Assembly (NCBI GenBank): GCA_046727955.1
Contig: JBKPDO010000306.1
Span: forward strand, 1-20,352
Direction of reading: 5' to 3'
DNA: 20,352 nt
DNA from: DASVXQ01 sp046727955
Lineage (GTDB): Bacteria > Actinomycetota > CALGFH01
The translations under genes and the position numbers were made by a program. The notes beneath the pieces were generated by a model that saw only the letters and a program-made list of their open reading frames with translations, made no database searches and was not told where the DNA came from. This document shows, one piece after another, positions 1 through 6,305 of this stretch (position 1 is its first letter; each line of letters starts with the position of its first letter).

Positions 1-127
1 ACGAGCGCGCCGATCCCGGCGCTGCGCTGCTGGCGTGGTTGACCCGGTCGAGGTGGATCGGGTGAGGTTCCTTGCTGCCGCATCCCCTCGGCGGAGCCCC
101 CGGGCGAGTGGAGTCGCTCCGCGACGG

Positions 128-217
128 CTACTGCCAACGACCTGTCGCCGGCTACTGCCATTCACCTGTCGCGAGCACTGCCATTGCGTGTCGTTTCCAC
201 TGCCACTCACCTGTCGC
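128..217. repeat. Cluster of four short direct repeats
   Basis: The core ACTGCCA followed three bases later by ACCTGTCGC occurs at about 128-148, 152-172 and 198-217. A degenerate copy (ACTGCCA kept, second half altered) lies at about 176-193. Spacing is 22-25 bp, about two helical turns, so the sites fall on one DNA face. A small inverted repeat, GTGAC/GTCAC, follows at about 218-235. Multiple protein-binding sites of this type occur as iterons, as integrase arm sites and as the repeated ends of IS21-type elements; the sequence does not decide between these. The rest of 1-465 contains no gene I can support. Confidence 0.6.
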
Positions 218-465
218 GTGACACTGTCGCGTCACACCGTCGGTGCGGTGCCTGCTGGTCTGAGCTGCGGGAGCGAGATAGGCGCCAACGCTGCGTTACC
301 CGCAAGGTCGGGGCGTGGGGCATGCTCGAATGCGCCGCCGGATCCCTCTCATTCCCCGGCCCCAAGCCAACCCGGTGCAGTTCCACCCTGACGTGTCCGA
401 GCCGTATGTGATGCTCATACCAACGCGGCCGAGACGGGCAGAGCTGCATGAGGAGGGCCGTCAGT

Positions 466-1782
466 ATGGGTCGTCGCTCCTGGTTCTCCGGCGTCTTTGG
501 CCGGAGGCGCCGGGCAACCGAAGGACACCCGGAGTCGCCCGAGCCGGGGCTGACGACCTTCGGCGACTTCACTCACGAAGAGCTGGCCGAGCGTGCCTAC
601 GGCACCGGTACCGGCACCGGTCGGCTCATCGTCCAAGAGCAGGTCGAGCACACCTTACATGAGCTCTTCGACCGGGTCCTGGTCGACGAGCACTACATGC
701 GGGCGACCCACCGCTGGAACGAAAACGCCCCCGACCCGTTGGACTTCGTGCCCGGCGATGTGCTGGTGCTGCGGTTACTGGCTACCCGACCAAGCGTGCA
801 AGAGGCACTGCTGCTGCTGGGAGCGCTCAAGGAGGGGAGGTGGCCGCCGGGCGGCGAACAGATGCTGAACTGGCGGTTGCGTCACAACAGCTCGGTCGCG
901 TCGTGGCTGTATGATGCCATCCCCTACCTCCTGCCGGTCCACGATGCGGTCGGCATCCTCGACAGCCGCCCACCGGAGCCAGACATGCTGGCGGAGTTGC
1001 GGCTGCCGTTCCCGATCGTGACGGTCTACTTCGGCGCCGACCTGGCGTTTGACCCGGCGTTTCTGCGCTGGTCGGAGGGGTTGGACGAACCGGCTCGTAG
1101 GTTTCCCGCGCAGGTCGCGCAGGCCGCCTACGGCGGTGCACCGCCGACGGTGGCGATGGCGGACCTGACCAATGGGGTGCGGACTCTTGGCGGCTATCTC
1201 AGCGGGGTCACCATGTTCGCCGACGACCAGGGCGGTCTGGCCGATGAGGCCGTGTTTGTGGTGGCGACCAATCCTGACCCGACGTTCACCGACGCTCGCG
1301 CCAAGGACCGCGCGCGAGGCGCGATCCATGGTCGGCTGTCGCGCTCGACGTTGGCGCCATTGGTCACTCATCTGGCGCTGGCGGTGCAGCGGGGCTCGTG
1401 GCATCAGCCGCCCGAGCGGCTTGGGCTGCCGCCGGATCCCGGGTCACGGGAGTGGCGCAAGGCCACCAATACCGGCCGGTTCCGGCGGGAGGAGCGCCGT
1501 GGCGCCTTGATCGGGGTCCGTGTCTTGGACACCGAACGTACTCGTCACGCCGGGAAGGCCGCCGCGACTGAGAGCCCCCGCGCTAGCCCCGCGGCGCACC
1601 TGCGTCGAGGGCACTGGCGGCGCGTTCGCGTCGGCCCACGGGCTGACTGGCACTACGAGGGCCGCTGGATCCCACCGACCCTGGTCAACCCGAGCGGCGC
1701 CCCGGCCGCTGGAGTGCCGGTCTATCGCCTGCCGCTTCCCGACGCTGCGCGGGCTGCGCTCGGGACCACCGAGGAGCCCTGA
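466..1782 (+). CDS. Mobile-element protein of unknown function, C-terminus AcrVA2-like
   Basis: The 438-residue product has no signal peptide or membrane segment. An upstream ATG at 448 is in frame, but GAGGAGGG at 450-457 sits 8 bases before the ATG at 466, so I take 466 as the start. The N-terminus is basic (GRRSWFSGVFGRRRR); the middle looks like an ordinary soluble fold. Near the C-terminus (around residues 385-415) is a segment with HLRRGHWRRVRVGPR and then RWIPPTLVNPSG. From memory, an HWxxxWxGPR...WxPPxxVN pattern recurs at the C-terminus of uncharacterised plasmid and phage proteins, and of AcrVA2, an anti-CRISPR against Cas12a production. That link covers only this motif, so anti-CRISPR function is not established. 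The gene lies inside the putative integrated element, which fits a mobile-element accessory role. The function is unknown. Confidence 0.75.
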   Translation: MGRRSWFSGVFGRRRRATEGHPESPEPGLTTFGDFTHEELAERAYGTGTGTGRLIVQEQVEHTLHELFDRVLVDEHYMRATHRWNENAPDPLDFVPGDVLVLRLLATRPSVQEALLLLGALKEGRWPPGGEQMLNWRLRHNSSVASWLYDAIPYLLPVHDAVGILDSRPPEPDMLAELRLPFPIVTVYFGADLAFDPAFLRWSEGLDEPARRFPAQVAQAAYGGAPPTVAMADLTNGVRTLGGYLSGVTMFADDQGGLADEAVFVVATNPDPTFTDARAKDRARGAIHGRLSRSTLAPLVTHLALAVQRGSWHQPPERLGLPPDPGSREWRKATNTGRFRREERRGALIGVRVLDTERTRHAGKAAATESPRASPAAHLRRGHWRRVRVGPRADWHYEGRWIPPTLVNPSGAPAAGVPVYRLPLPDAARAALGTTEEP

Positions 1783-1938
1783 CCGCGTCTGTGGGCCATC
1801 GCAGGTCCCGACCGCAGTGGAGTTACTCGACCACGGCATCGGGTTACTCGTCCTGCTTGCGTTCGACCGCAGCACGCCGATTCCTGATCGTGCACCAATC
1901 CGTGGATGCGGTTCGTAATGAGAGCGATGGCCAATCTA

Positions 1939-1963
1939 AAGACGTTCGCCGACATCAGGTTGA
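1939..1963 (+). repeat. IS630 left terminal inverted repeat
   Basis: It pairs with the right end at 3100-3122. The outer bases AAGA and the inner ATCAGGTTGA are conserved; the middle carries one mismatch and a 2-base insertion. The preceding TA at 1937-1938 is the probable target duplication. Confidence 0.8.
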
Positions 1964-1969
1964 CGTCGT

Positions 1970-2524
1970 TCATGCTGCGAGGCCGCTGTGGCGCAGGAAC
2001 GAGTAGGGCAGGTGGGGGGTTTGCCGGACACGCTGGATCCCGCGTGTGACCGCCTGGGTGACCTCGTCCAGGGTGTCGGCAGCAAGGTTGGCCAACTCCA
2101 CGCCCTTGAGGTTGGCCCACAGCGCCTCGACCGGGTTGAGCTCCGGCGCGTACCCCGGCAGGCGCTCGACCACCAGCCAGCGCCGCTGGCTGGCCAGGAA
2201 CCGCTGCATGGCGCGGCTGCGGTGGGCGGGCAGCCCATCCCACAGCAAGGTCGCCTTCTCCCCGCCAAGAAACCCGCGCAACTGCGTGAGCGCGTCGATG
2301 AGCGCGGCGGTGTCGTAGGCGCGATCGCGCAGCTGGTAGGCGACCCCGGCGCCGCCCCCGCGCGAGCCGTAGCACAAGGCCGCGGTGATGTTCACCCGCT
2401 GCCAGTTGAAGTGGTGGTCCAGCACGGGCGTGACGCCGGCGGGCGCCCAGGTGCGGCGGACGACCGGCAGCAGCGAGACGCCGCTCTCATCCCAAAACAC
2501 GATCCGGGCCTTACGCCGCCGGGC
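1970..2524 (-). CDS. IS630 transposase, catalytic DDE part (OrfB)
   Basis: This is the C-terminal half of the transposase, in the +1 frame relative to OrfA; skipping one base (2525) after GAA AAA would fuse them. The catalytic acids are visible: the first Asp in VFWDESG, the second in LLWDGLPAHRS, and the Glu in APELNPVEALW about 36 residues later. VVRRTWAPAG and the LNPVE box are typical of IS630. No good ribosome-binding site or start precedes it; the methionine at 2500 is a GTG lying inside conserved sequence, so it was probably not made separately. The split may be programmed frameshifting or a single-base mutation. The stop at 1970-1972 is about 30 bp from the left end, as expected. Confidence 0.85.
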   Translation of the reverse strand, partial: ARRRKARIVFWDESGVSLLPVVRRTWAPAGVTPVLDHHFNWQRVNITAALCYGSRGGGAGVAYQLRDRAYDTAALIDALTQLRGFLGGEKATLLWDGLPAHRSRAMQRFLASQRRWLVVERLPGYAPELNPVEALWANLKGVELANLAADTLDEVTQAVTRGIQRVRQTPHLPYSFLRHSGLAA

Positions 2525-3068
2525 GTTTTTCCCGGATCCGCGGCCAGTCGGTGGCGACCCAGCGGCGGATCGCCGCCTCGTCGCGTTCGACCGCGCGTCG
2601 GGCTGGTCGTTGCAGGCTCCAGCGCATCTGCCGCAGCACCCGCCAGACGTGGCCGGGATGGTGGCGCATACCGGTCAGCCGCCAGATCACCTGCGCGACG
2701 CGCTCCAGGGTCCACCAGTCGGACGCAAAGCCATGCGCACGAGCGCCTTGGCGCAGCGCCTGATCGATCACTACCCGCTGCTGGGCCGACAGCCGTGGCC
2801 GGCGGCCCTCACGGCCCGCACTGGCCAGCGCGGCAGCGCCGCCTGCCCGCCAGCGCGCGCGCCACACGCTGGCGGCCTGCCGTGAGACGTCCAGGGAGCG
2901 AGCCACCTCAGCCTGACTGGCGCCTTGGTCGAACATGCTGGCGGCGCGCAGGCGGCGCTGCTCGAGCCCAGCGAGGTTGCGCCGCCAGTACCCCAGGGCG
3001 AGGGTCTCACCGTGCTCCGTCGTTGTTGTCCTCGTTGTCTTCGTCGTGTTGGGTGTCCTTGTTGCCAT
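2511..3068 (-). CDS. IS630 transposase, N-terminal DNA-binding part (OrfA)
   Basis: The 185-residue product starts at the ATG at 3068 with MATRTPNT. A helix-turn-helix is seen in ASMFDQGASQAEVARSLDVS and the following VWRARWRAGG, then a second winged-helix-like region with GFASDWWTLERVAQVI and the GMRHHPGHVWRVLRQM segment typical of IS630 transposases. The frame ends with REKRPAA and a stop at 2511-2513, just before the catalytic domain. It overlaps OrfB, which resumes in the next frame after a run of five A residues (2530-2526, minus strand). Joining the frames gives an ordinary IS630 transposase of about 370 residues. Confidence 0.85.
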   Translation of the reverse strand: MATRTPNTTKTTRTTTTEHGETLALGYWRRNLAGLEQRRLRAASMFDQGASQAEVARSLDVSRQAASVWRARWRAGGAAALASAGREGRRPRLSAQQRVVIDQALRQGARAHGFASDWWTLERVAQVIWRLTGMRHHPGHVWRVLRQMRWSLQRPARRAVERDEAAIRRWVATDWPRIREKRPAA

Positions 3069-3099
3069 GAGCACATGGTGCCTACCCGGATCACCGCTA

Positions 3100-3122
3100 T
3101 CAACCTGATCCGCGAACCTCTT
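3100..3122 (-). repeat. IS630 right terminal inverted repeat
   Basis: It is the counterpart of 1939-1963, lies upstream of the transposase start, and is followed by TA at 3123-3124. The transposase promoter should lie between here and 3068, only about 30 bp, so it may overlap the repeat. Confidence 0.8.
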
Positions 3123-3307
3123 TAGTTGCGCTTGGACGCCACGGCTGAGCACCTCGCATGGACTCCCCTGGCTGACGGCTCCCCGTCGATTTCCCGGCAA
3201 CCATCCCGCGAGAGACCTTGCGGGACCGCATAACACACCGCCGGTGACCTGTGGTCTCATAGGGTCGAGCTCTGCGCCACGATGTCCTGTTTGCAACGTT
3301 CGTTGCG

Positions 3308-3349
3308 ATGGCATGCAAGGGGTCAGGGGTTCAAATCCCCTCAGCTCCA
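3308..3349 (+). other. 3' half of tRNA-Ala(GGC): putative integration site (attR)
   Basis: These 42 bases match a tRNA-Ala from the anticodon loop to the discriminator: loop ATGGCAT with anticodon GGC, 3' anticodon stem GCAAG, variable region GGGTC, T-arm AGGGG-TTCAAAT-CCCCT, acceptor 3' strand CAGCTCC and discriminator A. No 5' half (acceptor GGGGCTG or GGAGCTG, or D-arm) exists upstream, and the 5' anticodon-stem strand does not pair properly, so this is not a working tRNA. A 3' tRNA fragment cut at the anticodon loop is the usual product of tyrosine-integrase insertion. The orientation implies that the intact tRNA and integrase lie left of the window, and that the element ends here. Confidence 0.7.
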
Positions 3350-3359
3350 CTCCCACGAA

Positions 3360-3383
3360 ACCGCAGGTCAACCGGCCTGCGGT
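3360..3383 (+). terminator. Hairpin after the tRNA-Ala fragment
   Basis: An 8-bp stem (ACCGCAGG pairing with CCTGCGGT, 8-base loop) starts 10 bases after the tRNA end and is followed by a mildly T-rich stretch (CGTTCCTTT). It is likely the original tRNA-Ala terminator, which supports the sequence to the right being the undisturbed chromosome. Confidence 0.55.
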
Positions 3384-3801
3384 CGTTCCTTTCCAGGTCG
3401 CCGCTTGCACGGTAGACTGCGCCGTTTGTCCACTTCAGGCGGCAAACGGGCGGCTACCTTGAGCGCGACGGCCAGTCGAGGGCGCGCCACCAGGCGGTCA
3501 CCAAGCCCAAGGGTGGCCAGCTCCCGGCTCCAGGGCGCCGGCGCCACCGTGGCGTAGCGGGCCTGGAACCAGTCGTCTACCAGCTCGACGGTTGGCCTCG
3601 GACGGTTGGCGCAGGCACGGGCCGGGTCGGGCCGAGCCCGTCGAGCAGCGCGGCCAGAGACACGTGGCAGACGCGGCGGGGTCGATCGGAGGCTGGGGTG
3701 CTGGTGGCTGCCGGTGTCGTCCAGCCACCCCGCTGGTTACCCGCACGGAATAGGGGTACCCGGGCGCTGTCCCCCCGTCGCCGCCTCGCAAGGAGGGCGC
3801 C
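3384..3801. other. Intergenic region with a possible coding remnant
   Basis: There is no complete gene. On the minus strand, about 3589 down to a stop at 3368-3370, one frame reads like decayed protein (VELVDDWFQARYATVAPAPW, then RELATLGLGDRLVARPRL) but has no start or recognisable family. At 3738-3758 are TACCC and GGGTA half-sites, and GGGTACCC lies just beyond. These resemble half-sites of copper-responsive CsoR operators, but the spacing (11 bases) is not the usual one. They precede the cysteine-rich copper protein gene at 3802. Confidence 0.35.
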
Positions 3802-4206
3802 ATGAGCTACGCCAGGCAGCTGCTGGACACCTACCCACGCACCGTCAACGTCGACGCCGGCGTGCTGGCCACCACCATCGGCGCGCTCAACGACTGCGCC
3901 CAGGCCTGCACCGCCGACGCCGACGACGACCTGCGCGAGCAGAACCTGGCCGAGCTGGTCAAGTGCATCCGGCTGTGCCTGGACTGCGCCGACGTGTGCG
4001 CCGCCACCGTCAGGGTCGCCAGCCGCCAGACCGAGTCCGACGCAGGCGTCACCAGGCCGCTGCTGGAGGCCTGCGTGGCCACCTGCAAGCGCTGCGGCGA
4101 CGAGTGCGAGCGCCATGCCCGGCTGCACGAGCACTGCCGGGTGTGCGCCGAGGCCTGCCGGCGCGGCGAGCAGGCCTGCCGGGAGCTCCTGGCCGCCATG
4201 AAATAG
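3802..4206 (+). CDS. Four-helix-bundle copper-binding protein (DUF326/Csp-like)
   Basis: The 134-residue product has 14 cysteines spaced along helices: CAQAC, CIRLCLDCADVC, CVATCKRCGDEC, CRVCAEAC and a final C. This is the pattern of the DUF326/copper storage protein family, whose four-helix bundles hold Cu(I) ions in a cysteine-lined core. No signal peptide or Tat motif is seen, so it is probably cytosolic and buffers or detoxifies copper. AAGGAGG lies 5 bases before the ATG, a strong ribosome-binding site. The length is normal for the family and the gene appears intact. It converges with the PAP2-like gene, whose end lies 80 bases away. Copper regulation is plausible but only weakly suggested by upstream TACCC/GGGTA sites. 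Confidence 0.88.
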   Translation: MSYARQLLDTYPRTVNVDAGVLATTIGALNDCAQACTADADDDLREQNLAELVKCIRLCLDCADVCAATVRVASRQTESDAGVTRPLLEACVATCKRCGDECERHARLHEHCRVCAEACRRGEQACRELLAAMK

Positions 4207-4286
4207 CAGGATCATGATGTGTAGGTACTGCGCTCCGGCCCGGTCGGGTGCTAGACGGGCGGGCTGACACGTTGGGACGTCCGCGC

Positions 4287-5373
4287 TCAGCGACGGTGGC
4301 GGAAGGGGAGCGCGCTTGCTGCTCGGCCGATGCAGCGGCCCTGCGCCAGTCCGACGTTGATCGCGGGCCGGAAAGTGGATCCCGCCGTAGAGACGGGAGA
4401 TGGCGGCCTCCCTGGCGCAGTCGCTGAAGGCGTCGAAGTGGCGAGGGGCCAGGCTGCGCTCATCGTAGGTGTGGTCGTCGAAGGAGTACCGGTCACCAAA
4501 CAGGTCCGCGAGCACCTGGAATGCGGCGCCGGATTGGACCGCGTGCCCCGAGGTGTGCTCCGGGAACGGTGGCGTGTTCAGCAGCGGAAGCCAGTCGCCG
4601 TCGATGAGCGATCGGATGTACGTGACTGGCCGCAGCAGGTTATACCGGTACTTGGCGTGCCAACAGGCGATGAGGGCATCTGCGGTCGCCATCCCAACCT
4701 TGGCGTACGTCTCGGCGGCCGTCATCAGGGACGCCCGTTCCAGTCGTAGGACCTGGGTAGCGATCGAGATCGAGTGGCCCGGCGGGGTGGCGGTGACGCC
4801 CGGGTCGTCCGACCAGAACAGGGCGATTGCCTCCTGTTCTGGCGTGCGGTTGTTCACTGCGTCGTAGACCTCACGTGCCTCGGCAAAGAAGACGGACGAG
4901 GGGTCTTCGGAGTATGCGGTGGGAGGCGCGGAACGATACACTTCGTCCGTCACGTTGAGAGTGATTTCAGGATTGGGTCCGGCCGCAGCCGCCAGGACCT
5001 GCGCTTCAGAAACGAACTGGTGAGGCGTAAATCCCTCGTTGAAAACGATGAGGATTTGGTGCCACAGGGGATTGAATCCCTCACCCTGGATGGCATTGAT
5101 CACAGGATGGAAATCCTGTGGGTCGTCCAAATCGTTCGAAGCATAGATCTTGTTGATGCTCGGGTCGTGCGCGAGTAACGGGCCCTCGGAATTGTCCGGC
5201 ATCTCTTTCATATTGACGGTGAATAACTCACCATCGTGGAAAGCGGGCATCTGACCCGCAGCGCCATTCGGGTTTCCTTGAGCGAGCGCCACGCTCGTCA
5301 GACCCGCTGTACAGAAAATGCAGAGCGACACGAGAGCGATGAATGCACGCCCCGATTTCCGTCCAATGTCCAT
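4287..5373 (-). pseudogene. Secreted vanadium-haloperoxidase/PAP2-like enzyme, frameshifted
   Basis: The start at 5373 has a strong purine-rich ribosome site (AAGGGGGGGAAGA). It is followed by a signal peptide (basic GRKSGRAF, hydrophobic core, cleavage near ALAQG). The oxyanion-binding residues of the vanadium-dependent haloperoxidase/PAP2 family are visible: K241 and R248-P249 in KYRYNLLRP, S275-G276-H277 in HTSGHA, and R327 with H333 in SRLYGGIHF. The K-to-R and R-to-H spacings match those families. Just after H333-F334, one extra base at about 4371 shifts the frame. The alternate frame continues RPAINVGLAQGRCIGRAAS to a stop at 4287, giving a normal end of about 361 residues. Without correction the frame runs on to 3577 through the antisense of the copper gene, which is meaningless. 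The native role would be extracellular halide oxidation or phosphate-ester hydrolysis. The shift could be a real mutation or an assembly error. Confidence 0.82.
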
Positions 5374-5392
5374 ATTCTTCCCCCCCTTCGAT

Positions 5393-5428
5393 GTTGTGTT
5401 TGACCTCCTTGTTGTGTTGGACCTCCTT
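5393..5428 (-). repeat. Two 18-bp tandem repeats upstream of the PAP2-like gene
   Basis: GTTGTGTT(T/G)GACCTCCTT occurs twice head to tail, and a degenerate third piece (TTTGTGTTGGA) follows at about 5435. The pair lies 20-55 bases before the start codon, so it would fall within the 5' leader. Each copy reads AAGGAGGTC on the coding strand, duplicating a Shine-Dalgarno-like sequence. Confidence 0.65.
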
Positions 5429-5646
5429 CGATCTTTGTGTTGGAGAAGTGTAGCTTGAGACGTACGGTGGAACAAGGCAGCAGTCGTGCTCCGCTATTTC
5501 GAGGACCTGCCCCGAGCCCAGGGCCCCGGCAAAGTCGCGGTCTGCACCAAATGCCGAAGATGCCTGTCGCTGGAATTTGGCTCCCGGCCTGGACCAATAA
5601 GGTCGTGTGGCGTCGGGTCACGACGTGGTCGTTAGATATAAAATAA

Positions 5647-5802
5647 ATGCGGACGAATCGCGACTTTGCCGAGGCCCTGGCCTGGCCCTGGCCCGAGCCC
5701 GAGGCTGAGATCGCGCACGTACTGAGGGTGCCAGCCGGGACCGTGAAGTCGCTCCTCTCGCGGAGCATGACCAAGCTCAAAGGGGCGCTCAGTGATGACT
5801 GA
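5647..5802 (+). pseudogene. Remnant of a sigma-factor gene (region 4 end)
   Basis: The 51-codon open frame ends with EIAHVLRVPAGTVKSLLSRS and MTKLKGALSDD, the helix-turn-helix and tail of sigma region 4 in ECF sigma factors (compare E-I-A-xxL-xVPxGTVKSR-xxRxxxxL). Regions 2 and the linker are absent; the N-terminal 20 codons (AEALAWPWPEPE) are not sigma-like. ATGACTGA at 5795-5802 overlaps the stop with a new start whose frame begins MTDTETRLRPS, like the start of an anti-sigma partner, but that frame stops after about 35 codons. Both look like a decayed sigma/anti-sigma pair. Confidence 0.55.
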
Positions 5803-6305
5803 TACAGAGACGAGGCTCCGCCCGAGTCGATCCTTACTCCAACGGGACTCCAACGGGGCCTGCAGCTGCCAGCCCCGCCGTCTCCACCGCTGCGGCCAAG
5901 GCCGGACCTGACCTGGTGGTCACCGCAGACGGTAGGTCGGCCGGACATCACGTCGGAGACGCGCTCAGTCCTCGCCCCCGCCATGCCACATACTAGCGAG
6001 TGAATCTGTAGGGCTGATCAGGCTCGCCAACCCAATGGCGGTGTTGGACCTGGTTTGGGAGCAACCTAGAGCGCCGGTCAAGTAGCCGGTTTTGAGGTGA
6101 TTGGGTGGCCACTGTGGGCGGCGCGCAGGGCCAGGAACTGCACGTATGGTCTGGCGCTGCATGCTGCGCCGCCTACTTGGCCGGCGCTCTAGCCAGGTGA
6201 CGACGGAGGCGACGTGCGTGCGAGGCCGTCGGCGGACGAGCGGCAGCGCAGGATATGGGACAGGCCCGCTTATATCGGGCCGTCCGGCCGGGAGGCAGTG
6301 ACCGG
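5803..6305. other. Intergenic region without a supported gene
   Basis: All frames are short or interrupted. A brief plus-strand stretch ending at about 6084 (RLANPMAVLDLVWEQPRAPVK, then stop) looks faintly coding, but it has no start or family. The promoter of the membrane protein at 6306 probably lies in the last 150 bases; I see no convincing -35/-10 pair. Confidence 0.4.

Larger units (their letters stand above)
1939..3122 (-). mobile_element. IS630-family insertion sequence, about 1.18 kb
   Basis: The ends are imperfect inverted repeats: the left begins AAGACGTTCGCC and the right, read inward, AAGAGGTTCGC; both continue into ATCAGGTTGA with a 2-base length difference. Each end is flanked by TA (1937-1938 and 3123-3124), matching the TA target duplication of the IS630/Tc1-mariner group. 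The length suits an IS630 element. It encodes one transposase on the minus strand split into two frames. It sits between the 466-1782 gene and the tRNA-Ala fragment, so it appears to have inserted into the larger integrated element. I see no reading frame that it clearly interrupts. Confidence 0.88.

Noticed and set aside
120..217. CRISPR array
   Set aside because: Repeats are short (about 19 bases), imperfect, nearly contiguous and without spacers of constant length.
3250..3350. Possible tmRNA 3' end (CAGCTCCA after a T-arm)
   Set aside because: The acceptor end resembles tmRNA, but the anticodon-loop sequence ATGGCAT with GGC and the GCAAG arm fit tRNA-Ala, and no tmRNA tag frame or 5' end exists upstream.
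3577..4286. C-terminal extension of the PAP2-like frame
   Set aside because: It is read in the wrong frame after the shift and runs antisense through the copper-binding protein gene.
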